In this document: piece after piece, positions 41,075 through 49,807 of the stretch | How the letters are laid out: each line of letters starts with the position of its first letter | How positions within the stretch are numbered: the stretch's first letter is position 1 | Assembly: GCA_026705295.1 (NCBI GenBank) | Contig: JAPPBA010000132.1 | Span: forward strand, 1-64,000 | Reading direction: 5' to 3' | DNA length: 64,000 bases | Origin: Candidatus Palauibacter australiensis | Lineage (GTDB): Bacteria; Gemmatimonadota; Gemmatimonadetes; Palauibacterales; Palauibacteraceae | Notes under the pieces: generated by a model | Told to the model about the DNA's origin: nothing | The model's database searches: none | The model's input: the letters and a program-made list of their open reading frames with translations, nothing else | Program-made: the position numbers and the translations under genes

Positions 41075-41569
41075 TCACCGGATCGGTCCCCCGAGGAGGT
41101 GACAGAGCGCGACCGCGCAGCCGTCCGCCGCATCCGCCGGACGCGGCGGCTCGCCGAGCCGCAGATGGTGCTTGACCATGAAACCGACCTGCTCCTTGCT
41201 CGCGGCGCCCGTCCCCACGACGCGCTTCTTGACTTCGCGCGGCGCGTACTCGTGCACCGGCAGACCCCGGAGCGCCGCCGCGAGCACGAGGACGCCGCGC
41301 GCGTGCCCGAGCACGAGCGCCGTGCGCGCGTTCCGTCCGTGAAAGGCGGCCTCGATCGCCACGCACGTCGGCTCGAGCCGGTCGATGAGCTCGAGCGCCG
41401 CCGTGTGGATGTCCACGAGACGCGAGGAGAGGTCCTCTCCGCGCGGCCGCACGACGCCGCACTCGATGAGGCGATGCGCACTCCCTTCCGGGCGGCGCCC
41501 TTCGACGAAGCCGTAACCGGTCGCCCGCGTGCCGGGGTCGACGCCCAGCACCTTCAGGGAGCTGATCAG
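41075..41569 (-). CDS. ruvC: Holliday junction resolvase RuvC, probable CTG start
   Basis: A RuvC of about 164 residues. Catalytic acids are in LGVDPGTRATGYGF (first Asp), VAIEAAFHGRNA (Glu) and the C-terminal DAADGCAVALCH (Asp pair). GTG 41551 would begin at LGVDPG, with no residues before the first catalytic strand. The frame extends as ISSLKVLGVDPG to CTG 41569, overlapping the yebC stop (CTGA), with GGAGG 7 nt upstream. An internal CTG at 41557 (MKVLGVDPG) is a second possibility. It resolves junctions moved by RuvAB. Confidence 0.9.
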   Translation of the reverse strand: MISSLKVLGVDPGTRATGYGFVEGRRPEGSAHRLIECGVVRPRGEDLSSRLVDIHTAALELIDRLEPTCVAIEAAFHGRNARTALVLGHARGVLVLAAALRGLPVHEYAPREVKKRVVGTGAASKEQVGFMVKHHLRLGEPPRPADAADGCAVALCHLLGGPIR

Positions 41570-42306
41570 CCCGCCCCCTCCGCCTCCTCCAGATCCACGT
41601 TCGTGTTCACCTTCAGCACGTCGTCGTGCTCGTCGAGCGCGTGCAGGACGGCGAGCACCTTCTCCGCTTCGCGCCCCTCCAGTTTCACCGTGTTGCTGGG
41701 CACCATCGCGAGTTCGGCTTCCGCGACAGGAAGCCCGCCGTCGCGCAACGCGCCGAGGACGTCGTGGAAGTCGGGCGCCGTCGTCGTGACCACGTACACT
41801 CCGTCCTCGGACTCGAAGTTCTCCGCCCCCGCCTCGAGCGCCGCATCGAGCGCCTCGTCCTCATCGCACTCGTCGGAGGACACGAGGATCTGGCCCTTGC
41901 GTTCGAACATCCACGCGACGGACCCGCTCTGGCCCAGGTTGCCGCCGCGCTTGTCGAGCAGGTGCCGGAGTTCGGCCAGCGTGCGCCGGGGGTTGTCCGT
42001 GAGGCACTCGAGGTAGAGGGCCGCGCCGCCCGGCGCGTAGCCCTCGTGCGTGACCTCCTCGAAGCTCGCGCCCGGCAGGTCCCCCGTCCCGCGCCGCACC
42101 GCGCGATCGATGTTGTCGGCCGGCATTCGCTGGCTCTTCGCGTTGTCGATCGCGGTCCGCAGGCGCGGATTGAAGTCGGGATCTCCTCCGCCTTCCCGCG
42201 CCGCCACGGCGATTTCGCGACCGAGCTTGGAGAACAGTTTCCCCTTCGCCTGGTCGGTCACCGCCTTCTGGCGCTTGATCTTCGACCACTTCGAATGGCC
42301 TGCCAC
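41566..42306 (-). CDS. yebC: YebC/PmpR-family protein
   Basis: 246 residues with the family start MAGHSKWSKIKRQKAVTD and AIDNAKSQRMPADNIDRAVRRG. YebC/PmpR proteins act as DNA-binding regulators, and members have recently been tied to relief of ribosome stalling on proline runs. The yebC-ruvC-ruvA-ruvB order is common. Confidence 0.96.
   Translation of the reverse strand: MAGHSKWSKIKRQKAVTDQAKGKLFSKLGREIAVAAREGGGDPDFNPRLRTAIDNAKSQRMPADNIDRAVRRGTGDLPGASFEEVTHEGYAPGGAALYLECLTDNPRRTLAELRHLLDKRGGNLGQSGSVAWMFERKGQILVSSDECDEDEALDAALEAGAENFESEDGVYVVTTTAPDFHDVLGALRDGGLPVAEAELAMVPSNTVKLEGREAEKVLAVLHALDEHDDVLKVNTNVDLEEAEGAG
41577..41581 (-). promoter_or_regulatory. Shine-Dalgarno for ruvC CTG start
   Basis: GGAGG on the minus strand lies exactly 7 nt upstream of CTG 41569, inside the end of yebC. 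It favours CTG 41569 over GTG 41551, which has no such element. Confidence 0.6.
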
Positions 42307-42328
42307 CGGCTACCGCCCGCTCGTCTTG

Positions 42329-44416
42329 CTAGTCGTCGTCGCGCTGCGACTCGGCGATCACCTTCTCCTGAACATGCGGAGGAACCTGCTCGTACGCAGC
42401 CAGGCTGCGCGTGTGCGTCGCCTTACCGTGCGTCAGGGAGCGCAGCGCGGCGGAATACTTGTAGAGTTCGGCCTGGGGGACGTGGGCCTTCACGACCTGA
42501 CGCCGCCCCTTCGAGTCCATGCCGAGCACGCGCCCCCGCCGCTGGTTGAGGTCTCCCATCACCTCGCCCATGTACTCCTCGGGCGTCTCGACCTCGACCT
42601 CCATGATCGGCTCGAGGATCACGGGGTTCGCGTCCCGCGCCACCTTCTGGAAGGCGATGGATCCCGCGATCTGGAAGGCGATGTCCGAGCTGTCCACGGA
42701 GTGGTGCGATCCGTCGTAGCACTCGGCCTGGAAGTCGACGAGCGGGTAGCCGGCGAGGACGCCCCGGTCCGAGGCCTGCCCGATCCCCTTCCCCACGGCC
42801 GGGACGAACTTCGTCGGGATCACGCCGCCCTTGATGGAGTCGACGAACTTGTACCCTTCCCCGCGCGGCAACGGGCTGAGCCGGATGTGGCAGTCGCCGA
42901 ACTGCCCGCGCCCGCCCGACTGCTTCTTGTGGCGCCCCTGCCCCTCCGCCGTCTTCGTGATCGTCTCGCGGTAGGCGATGTTCGGCTGGTGCGTGTCCAC
43001 GTTGACCCCGTACTTCCGGGTCATCTTCTCCAGCGAGATGTTGAGGTGGATCTCCCCCAGTCCGCGGATGATCGTCTGTCCGCGCTCGGGATCGTAGCCG
43101 GAGGAGAAGGTCGGGTCCTCCTCGTGCAGCTTCGCCAGGCCGCTGCCGATCTTGTCCTCGTCGGCTCGCGTGCGGGCCGTGACCGCGAGCGAGAGGTCGG
43201 GCCGGGGCCACTCGATGCCGCCGAAGGAGAGCTGGCTCCCGCTGTCGCAGAGGGTGTCGCCGGTGTGCGTGTCCTTGAGCTTGGTCACGACCCCGATGTC
43301 GCCGGGGTTCAGCGCCTCGACGTCGATGCGGCGCGACCCGTGCGGAATCGCGAGGTGCGCGATGCGCTCGCTCGCGGACCGGTCGGGGTTCGCGAGCGTG
43401 ACGCCGTTCGCGATGCGGCCGGAGAAGACGCGGAAATAGCTCAGGTCGCCGACGTGGGGTTCGGACGTCGTCTTGAAGACGAGCGCCGCCGTGGGCGACG
43501 CGGCTCCCGGATCGAGCGACACTTCGCCGCTTCCGTCGCGCGCCGTCCGGGGCGCGGCGCGGTCGGGCGAGGGGAAGAGCTCCACGATGCGGTCCATGAG
43601 GGCCGGCACGCCCGCGCTCGTCTGGCACGAGCCGCAGAACACGGGGACGATGTCGCCGGAGCGGATCGCCTCCGCGAACACCTCGGCGAGCCGGCCGGGA
43701 TCGAGTTCCTCTCCCTCGAAATAGGCTTCCAGCAGGTCGTCATCCCCCGACACGATCGCCTCGATGAGTTCCTCCCTGAGGTCCTCCACCTCCGACGCGA
43801 CATCGGCGGACGCCTCGGCGACGTCGGTCGCGCCCCTGTCCCCGCCCCTGGAGGTGTGGGCCTTCATCGTGAGGAGGTCGACGAAGCCGCTGAAATCGGC
43901 ACCCGCTCCGATGGGGACGTGGACCGGCATCGCCGCGGCGGTGAGTTCGTCGCGGATCTGACCGAGCGTGTTGCGGAAGTCCGCGTTGTCCCGGTCCATC
44001 ATCGAGACGAAGACGGCCCGCGGGAGGCTCGCGGCGTCTGCGGCGGCCCAGGTCTTCTCCGTCCCCACTTCAACGCCGGAGATCGCATCGATGACGCAGA
44101 TACCGGCGTCCGCCACGCGGATTCCCGCCACGACTTCGCCCAGGAAGTCCAGGTAGCCGGGGGTGTCGATGAGGTTGATCCGCACGCCGTTCCGGACGGC
44201 GTGGGCGACGGAGAGGTTGATCGAGATCTTGTGGCCGGTCTCTTCCGGCGTGAAGTCGGTGAGCGCGTTTCCCTTCTGGACATCGCCCTTCCGGGTGGTC
44301 CCGCCGGCGATGTAGCACATCGAGTCCACGAGCGTCGTCTTTCCGGCTCCTCCGTGCCCGAAGAGGACGACGTTGCGAAGGTTCCGCGTTTGATATTCCG
44401 AGGCGGCAGACGCCAT
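42329..44416 (-). CDS. Elongation factor G-like GTPase (EF-G2 type)
   Basis: 695 residues from ATG 44416 with a strong GGGAGGTGTAC leader. The five-domain EF-G layout is present. G1 is GHGGAGKTT rather than GHIDAGKTT, G3 is DTPGYLDF rather than DTPGHVDF (the catalytic His is Tyr), and G4 is SMMDRDNAD where EF-G has NKMDR. These changes fit the EF-G-like/EF-G2 paralogue group found in several phyla, not the housekeeping fusA. The role is unclear (translation stress, recycling or a ribosome-associated GTPase). It lies between rhomboid and yebC and has its own leader. Confidence 0.88.
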   Translation of the reverse strand: MASAASEYQTRNLRNVVLFGHGGAGKTTLVDSMCYIAGGTTRKGDVQKGNALTDFTPEETGHKISINLSVAHAVRNGVRINLIDTPGYLDFLGEVVAGIRVADAGICVIDAISGVEVGTEKTWAAADAASLPRAVFVSMMDRDNADFRNTLGQIRDELTAAAMPVHVPIGAGADFSGFVDLLTMKAHTSRGGDRGATDVAEASADVASEVEDLREELIEAIVSGDDDLLEAYFEGEELDPGRLAEVFAEAIRSGDIVPVFCGSCQTSAGVPALMDRIVELFPSPDRAAPRTARDGSGEVSLDPGAASPTAALVFKTTSEPHVGDLSYFRVFSGRIANGVTLANPDRSASERIAHLAIPHGSRRIDVEALNPGDIGVVTKLKDTHTGDTLCDSGSQLSFGGIEWPRPDLSLAVTARTRADEDKIGSGLAKLHEEDPTFSSGYDPERGQTIIRGLGEIHLNISLEKMTRKYGVNVDTHQPNIAYRETITKTAEGQGRHKKQSGGRGQFGDCHIRLSPLPRGEGYKFVDSIKGGVIPTKFVPAVGKGIGQASDRGVLAGYPLVDFQAECYDGSHHSVDSSDIAFQIAGSIAFQKVARDANPVILEPIMEVEVETPEEYMGEVMGDLNQRRGRVLGMDSKGRRQVVKAHVPQAELYKYSAALRSLTHGKATHTRSLAAYEQVPPHVQEKVIAESQRDDD

Positions 44417-44636
44417 GTACACCTCCCGTACTCTTCTGCCTGGGATGACACCGGGGCTGGCGGCCCGCGACAGGCGCTTTGCTACGGCCACGGGCCGTTC
44501 CGTGCGTGACGCTCCCCGGCCGGGGGGTCGCGCGGGGCGGACATTGTAGAAACCGGCGGCGGAAAACTCCAGCCGGGCCGCTGGCGCGGGCTGCCCGGTG
44601 TGTGCGGGCCAGTGTGTGCGACCTGGCGCGTGCGAC

Positions 44637-45524
44637 CTAGTGGGTGCGGGTCTTCTTCCGCGTGCCCTGTGTCTCCTGGTACTGCCGGCTCACCTCGTCG
44701 AGGAAGGCGCGTTCGCGCGCCGAGAGGGAGTCCATGCCGCTCGCGCGGATCTTGTCGAGGATCCGGTCCACCTCATCGAGGGAATCCCCGTCCGCCCGGG
44801 GGCGGCGCCGGCGAGGGGTGGGGTCCGGCGGCGGTGCGGCGCGCCGCGCCTTTCTGCGCGGGGCTGCCGGCCGTTCCTTGTAGAAGACGCTGTTGGCGAG
44901 GCGGCCGATGCGTTCTCCGTATCGGAGATAGACGAACCCGGTCACGAGGCCGCCGAGGTGCGCCCAGTGCGCCACGCCGTCGGCCGACCCCTGTACGGTC
45001 GAGAGGAGGGTGAAGGCACCGAGCGCGGCCACGAACCACTTCGCCGGCACGGGAAAGACGAAATAGAGGTAGATCTTCGCGTCCGGCCAGTTGAGGGCGA
45101 AGGCCACGAGGATGCCGAAGATGGCGCCCGAAGCCCCCACCATGATCGTCGGGCCGGTGAGCGAGTAGAGCAGGACGGAGAAGGCCGCCGCCCCGAGGCC
45201 GGTCACGAGATAGAAGCGGAGGAAGAACCGGGTGCCCCACTTCTGTTCGAGCGGCGGGCCGAAGAAGAAGAGGGCGAGCATGTTCATGAGCACGTGCATG
45301 AAGCCGCCGTGCACGAACATGTAGGTGACGATGGTCCAGGGGCGCGTGAGGAAGCCCGGGACGGCGAAGCCGAGCCAGTCGACCGCTCCGATGGGCACGA
45401 TCCGCATCGCCATGAGGAGAAAGATCGCGAAGTTCGCGATCATGAGGCGCAGCACCCAGCGGCTCATCGGGAAGCCGTGGCCGAAGCGGACCCCGCCGGT
45501 CTGGTACGCGGACCGTCTCATCAT
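44637..45524 (-). CDS. Rhomboid-family intramembrane serine protease
   Basis: 295 residues. About six membrane helices. Active-site Ser is in VGASGAIFG, catalytic His in HWAHLGGL, and the L1 loop/first helix region has FVHGGFMHVLMNM. A basic, proline-rich cytoplasmic tail of about 90 residues (RRKARRAAPPP) follows. Substrates unknown; no dedicated partner seen. It starts at ATGATG overlapping the ddl stop. Confidence 0.93.
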   Translation of the reverse strand: MMRRSAYQTGGVRFGHGFPMSRWVLRLMIANFAIFLLMAMRIVPIGAVDWLGFAVPGFLTRPWTIVTYMFVHGGFMHVLMNMLALFFFGPPLEQKWGTRFFLRFYLVTGLGAAAFSVLLYSLTGPTIMVGASGAIFGILVAFALNWPDAKIYLYFVFPVPAKWFVAALGAFTLLSTVQGSADGVAHWAHLGGLVTGFVYLRYGERIGRLANSVFYKERPAAPRRKARRAAPPPDPTPRRRRPRADGDSLDEVDRILDKIRASGMDSLSARERAFLDEVSRQYQETQGTRKKTRTH

Positions 45525-46732
45525 CCCGCGCCCGCCTCGCCGTCGCCCTGGAGGTCGATGGCGGAGGCGAGCCGCTCGTCGCGCTCCGCGCGCTCGATCG
45601 CCAGCCGCAGCAGACGGTCGATGAGTTCCGGATAGGGCACGCCGCTCGCCTCCCAGAGCTTGGGGTACATGCTGATCCGGGTGAAGCCCGGGAGCGTGTT
45701 GATCTCGTTCACCACCAGTGAACCCGCCGGGAGCGGGCCGCAAGCCTCCGTCGTGAGGAAAAGGTCGACGCGCGCCATCCCCTCGCAGCATAGCACGCGG
45801 AAGGCGCGGGCGGCGATCTCCTGCGCCCGCGCCGTCGTCTCGGCGTCGAGGTCCGCCGGGATGAGCAGGTCCGCGCCGCCCTGATCCAGGTATTTCGCTT
45901 CGTAGGAGTAGAAGGCGTGCGTGGGGGCGATCTCCCCCGGGACCGAGGCCTCCGGCGCCTCGTTCCCGAGTACGGAGAGCTCGATCTCCCGGCCCCGGAT
46001 CGTCCGTTCGAGGAGCACCTTGGTGTCGAAGGAGAAGGCCTCGTCGAGCGCCCGCCGGTATTCGGGATCCGTCTCGACCTTCGAAACGCCGACCGACGAT
46101 CCCATGTTCGCCGGCTTGACGAAGATCGGGACGTCGAGGGCGGCCACGGCCTCGTCCCACGAGGGGGCCCCGCGCCGGGAGAGGACGGTGATGAAGGGCG
46201 CGACGGGGAGGCCCGCGTCGCGCAGCAGCCGCTTGGCCACGTCTTTGTCCATGCACACGGCCGAGCCGAGGATGCCCGGCCCGACGAAGGGGAGGTGCGC
46301 GAGCCGCAGCAGCCCCTGCACGGTGCCGTCCTCGCCGAAGGGACCGTGCAGGACGGGAAAGATGACGTCGAGTTCCGGCAACTCGGCTGGCTCCAGACGT
46401 CCCTCGCCGGCGCCCTCGCGCTCGCCGGGATCGCGGGGTTCGGCGGGTTCGGCGGGGGCGACGGGTACGATCCGGGGGCGGCGGCCGGGCGTCAGGGCGA
46501 GCCTGACCGGCGCGTCCGGGAGGCGGATGCGCCGCGGGTCCGAGGCGTGCCGGAGAAAGCGCGATTCGTCGGCGAGGTGCCAGCGGCCGCGGCGGTCGAT
46601 CCCGATGAGCACGATGTCGCAGCGCTCGCGGTCGATCGCCTCGATGACGTTCTTCGCCGAGCGCAGCGATACTTCGTGCTCCGGGGACTCGCCGCCGAAG
46701 AGCACGCCAACGCGCAGACGGGCCTCAGCCAC
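45521..46732 (-). CDS. ddl: D-alanine--D-alanine ligase
   Basis: 403 residues from GTG 46732 (8 bp overlap with the preceding gene). ATP-grasp protein with LFGGESPEHEVSLRSA, HGPFGEDGTVQGLL, KPANMGSSVGVSKVE and VNEINTLPGFT. It makes D-Ala-D-Ala for peptidoglycan. A Pro/Glu-rich insert (about residues 80-110, EPAEPRDPGE) is atypical. Confidence 0.96.
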   Translation of the reverse strand: MAEARLRVGVLFGGESPEHEVSLRSAKNVIEAIDRERCDIVLIGIDRRGRWHLADESRFLRHASDPRRIRLPDAPVRLALTPGRRPRIVPVAPAEPAEPRDPGEREGAGEGRLEPAELPELDVIFPVLHGPFGEDGTVQGLLRLAHLPFVGPGILGSAVCMDKDVAKRLLRDAGLPVAPFITVLSRRGAPSWDEAVAALDVPIFVKPANMGSSVGVSKVETDPEYRRALDEAFSFDTKVLLERTIRGREIELSVLGNEAPEASVPGEIAPTHAFYSYEAKYLDQGGADLLIPADLDAETTARAQEIAARAFRVLCCEGMARVDLFLTTEACGPLPAGSLVVNEINTLPGFTRISMYPKLWEASGVPYPELIDRLLRLAIERAERDERLASAIDLQGDGEAGAG

Positions 46733-47156
46733 CGGACACCGGCACGGGATAGCTGATGGGGAGTCGCGCCCAGATGGCGGTGGGGGCGCCGCCGTGCCGC
46801 GCGGGCCGGTACCGGAGGAGGCGGGCGCCCTCCACCGCGGCCGAGTCGAGGATCGCATGTCCCGAGGACGTGACGACCGCGACCGAGTCGACGCGTCCGG
46901 AGGCCGAGATCCGAATGCGGAGGAGGATCTCTCCGCCCGCGCCTTCCTCGAGGGCCTCGGCCGGATAGGGGAACGCGGGGGATGACGGGGTCTCGAGCAC
47001 GGGCCACACGAGGCCGCCTTCGCGAAGCTGGTCCACGCGAAGCGCGCCGACCTCGGGGCCCGGATCGTCCGCGCACCCGGTGGCCGCGGCGACCGCAAGC
47101 GCGGCGATAACCGCAAGGACCCCGGACGCGGGGTGCCGCCGGGGGCCGCTAGGCAT
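46725..47156 (-). CDS. TonB C-terminal-domain lipoprotein
   Basis: 143 residues. A signal peptide with lipobox ATGC (about residue 28) is followed by a TonB_C/AgmX-like domain with FPYPAEALEEGAGGEILLRI and VVTSSGHAILDSAAVEGA. In contrast to classical TonB, the anchor is a lipobox rather than a membrane helix with proline linker. It overlaps mutS and ddl by 8 bp each. A role in energy transduction is doubtful; an envelope partner-binding role is more likely. Confidence 0.75.
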   Translation of the reverse strand: MPSGPRRHPASGVLAVIAALAVAAATGCADDPGPEVGALRVDQLREGGLVWPVLETPSSPAFPYPAEALEEGAGGEILLRIRISASGRVDSVAVVTSSGHAILDSAAVEGARLLRYRPARHGGAPTAIWARLPISYPVPVSGG

Positions 47157-49803
47157 CGCCGAACGCCTTCCACTCGGCGAGCGTGTTCAGAGCTTCGAGC
47201 GGCGTCATCCCATCGAGTTCGAGCGCGGCCAGCTTGTCGAGCACCGCGCGGGCGGCGGCGATGTCCGCGCTCTCATCGTCACCGGGCGCGCCGGATGGCG
47301 CCTGGCGGCCCTCCGGGCCCGGGGCGGCGGCCTCGAAGAGGGAGAGTTGCCCCATCCCGGCCTCGGCGAGCGCGGCGCCGCGGCCGCCGGCGCCCCACGG
47401 CCCGCTCTCGAGCACGCCGAGGATGCGGGCGGCGCGCCCCACGACATCGGGGGGCAGCCCGGCCAGCCGCGCGACGTGCACTCCGTAGGATCGGTCGGAG
47501 CCTCCCGGCTGCAGCCGGTAGAGGAAGACGATGTCCTGACCGGTCTCCCGCACCGCGACGTTGGACGCCGCCGCGCGCGGCAGCGACTCCGCGAGGCCGA
47601 CAAGTTCGTGGTAGTGGGTGGCGAACACGGTGCGCGCTCCGAGTTCGTGCAACCGCTCGGTCACCGCCCACGCGATCGAGAGACCGTCGTACGTCGACGT
47701 GCCACGCCCGATCTCGTCGAGGAGGACGAGCGAGCGCTCGGTGGCGCCGTGCAGGATGGTCGCGGTCTCCGTCATCTCCACCATGAAGGTGCTCTGCCCC
47801 GCCGCGAGGTTGTCGCTCGCGCCCACGCGCGTGAACACGCGGTCGCATACCCCGAGGTGGGCCCGGCGAGCCGGGACGAAGGACCCGATGTGCGCCATGA
47901 GCGCGATGAGTCCCGCCTGGCGCAGGACGGTCGATTTCCCCGCCATGTTCGGGCCGGTGACGATCAGGGTCCGGCGCTCCTCGTCCAGTCGCATGTCGTT
48001 CGGGATGAAGGTGTCCCTCGCGACGGCGGCCTCAACGACGGGGTGCCGGCCCGCTTCGATGTCGAAGACGATGTCGTCGCTGAGCCTCGGCCGCACGTAG
48101 TCCTCGGCGGCGGCGACCTCGGCGAGGCAGGCGAGGAAATCGATCTCGGCGACGAGGGCGGCGGTCGTCTGAATCCGTCCGACCTCGGCGGCGATGGCGT
48201 CCCGCAGGGTGTGGAAGAGCTGCGCCTCGAGCCGGGTGATCTCATCTTCGGCCCCGAGGACCTTCGCTTCCCACTCCTTGAGTTCCGGCGTGAGATATCG
48301 CTCGGCGTTGGTGAGCGTCTGCCGACGGGTCCACTCCTCCGGCACGCGGTCGAGCTTCGAGCGGGTGACCTCCAGATAGTACCCGAACACCTTGTTGAAC
48401 CCGATCTTCAGCGTGTCGATGCCGGTGCGCTCGCGCTCCCTCACCTGCATGCCGGCGATGAATTCGACCGCGCCGCCGCGCACCCCGCGCACTTCGTCGA
48501 GTTCGGCGGAGAAGCCGGTCCGGATCACGCCTCCGTCCTTGAGGGCGTGGGGGGCATCGGGGTCGATGGCTTCATCGATGCGGGCCGCCACGTCCCGGAG
48601 CGGATCGAAGCCGGAGCGAAGCTCGGAGAGACGGCCGGCCTCCAGCGGCGAGAGGGCCGCCGCCAGCCCGGGCAGCGCGTCGAGCGAGAGGCCGAGGCCG
48701 AGGAGTTCGCGGGGCGCCGCCCGACCGGTGGCGACGCGGGCGGCGAGCCGCTCCAGGTCGCGGATGGGGCGGAGCGCGGCCCGGATGCGCTCGCGCTCCT
48801 CCGCCCGCTCGAAGAGTTCCTGCACGGCGTCGAGGCGGACCGTGATCTCGCCGCGGACGACGAGCGGGCGCAGCAGGCGGCGTCGCAACAGGCGCGCTCC
48901 CATCGGGGTCCGCGTTCGGTCGACGAGGGCGAGCAGCGACGCCCCCTCGCCGGGGCGCAGAGGTTCGACGAGTTCGAGGTTCCGCCGGGTCATCTCGTCG
49001 AGGTACATGAGGCGCCCGGCTCGGTCCACGCGCGGCGGCCGCAGGTGGTCGAGGCCGGCCGGCCGCACCTCGTCGAGGTAGCCGAGGAGGGCGCCGCTCG
49101 CCGCAAGGAGAAGCGGGTCGCGCGCGGGGTCGAGGCCGAAGCCGGTCGAGGAGGCGACCCCGAACCACTCCCGCAGCCGCTCTTCCCCGAGCGAAGCGTC
49201 GAAGCGCCAGGCGGGCCGCTCGGTCAGGTGCCAGGGGCCGCCCGGCGCCTCCGTCTCCTCGGGGATCACGATCTCGGCCGGCTCGATTCGCCCGAGTTCG
49301 TCGTCGAGATCCGGCGCCGCCACCTCGCGAAGCTCGAACTCGCCGGTCGAGAGGTCGACCGCGGCGAGCCCGAACGGGGCGTCTCCGGCGATCGCGACCA
49401 CGTAGTTGTTGCGGCCCGCGGCGAGGAGCCTGTCCTCGAGGACGGTGCCCGGAGTGATGATCTCGACGACATCCCTCTTCACGATCCCCCGGGCCTCGGC
49501 CGGATCCTCGAGTTGCTCGCAGATCGCCACGCGGCGCCCCATCTCGAGCAGGCGGGAGACGTACTCGTTCACGGCCTTCACGGGAACGCCCGCCAGGGGG
49601 ACGTCCCGCTTTCCGCCGTTGTTGCGCGCCGTAAGGGTGAGGCCAAGCAGGCCGCTCCCCTCCTCCGCGTCCTCGAAGAACATCTCGTAGAAATCGCCGA
49701 CCCGGAAGAAGAGGAGCGAATCGGGATGGCGCGACTTGATGTCGAGATACTGCCGGATGAGCGGCGAGTGCCCAGCCGGGTCCGGGGTGGCCGCGGCCAT
49801 CAT
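47149..49803 (-). CDS. mutS: DNA mismatch repair protein MutS
   Basis: 884 residues from ATG 49803 (a second ATG at 49800). Mismatch-reading DFYEMF near residue 42, then connector, lever and clamp domains. The ATPase has GPNMAGKSTVLRQ, the signature region DEIGRGTSTYDGL and FATHYHELVGLAE. The C-terminus carries DNA-binding/dimer segments. Normal MutS1 length. Confidence 0.98.
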   Translation of the reverse strand: MMAAATPDPAGHSPLIRQYLDIKSRHPDSLLFFRVGDFYEMFFEDAEEGSGLLGLTLTARNNGGKRDVPLAGVPVKAVNEYVSRLLEMGRRVAICEQLEDPAEARGIVKRDVVEIITPGTVLEDRLLAAGRNNYVVAIAGDAPFGLAAVDLSTGEFELREVAAPDLDDELGRIEPAEIVIPEETEAPGGPWHLTERPAWRFDASLGEERLREWFGVASSTGFGLDPARDPLLLAASGALLGYLDEVRPAGLDHLRPPRVDRAGRLMYLDEMTRRNLELVEPLRPGEGASLLALVDRTRTPMGARLLRRRLLRPLVVRGEITVRLDAVQELFERAEERERIRAALRPIRDLERLAARVATGRAAPRELLGLGLSLDALPGLAAALSPLEAGRLSELRSGFDPLRDVAARIDEAIDPDAPHALKDGGVIRTGFSAELDEVRGVRGGAVEFIAGMQVRERERTGIDTLKIGFNKVFGYYLEVTRSKLDRVPEEWTRRQTLTNAERYLTPELKEWEAKVLGAEDEITRLEAQLFHTLRDAIAAEVGRIQTTAALVAEIDFLACLAEVAAAEDYVRPRLSDDIVFDIEAGRHPVVEAAVARDTFIPNDMRLDEERRTLIVTGPNMAGKSTVLRQAGLIALMAHIGSFVPARRAHLGVCDRVFTRVGASDNLAAGQSTFMVEMTETATILHGATERSLVLLDEIGRGTSTYDGLSIAWAVTERLHELGARTVFATHYHELVGLAESLPRAAASNVAVRETGQDIVFLYRLQPGGSDRSYGVHVARLAGLPPDVVGRAARILGVLESGPWGAGGRGAALAEAGMGQLSLFEAAAPGPEGRQAPSGAPGDDESADIAAARAVLDKLAALELDGMTPLEALNTLAEWKAFGDA

Positions 49804-49807
49804 CGCC

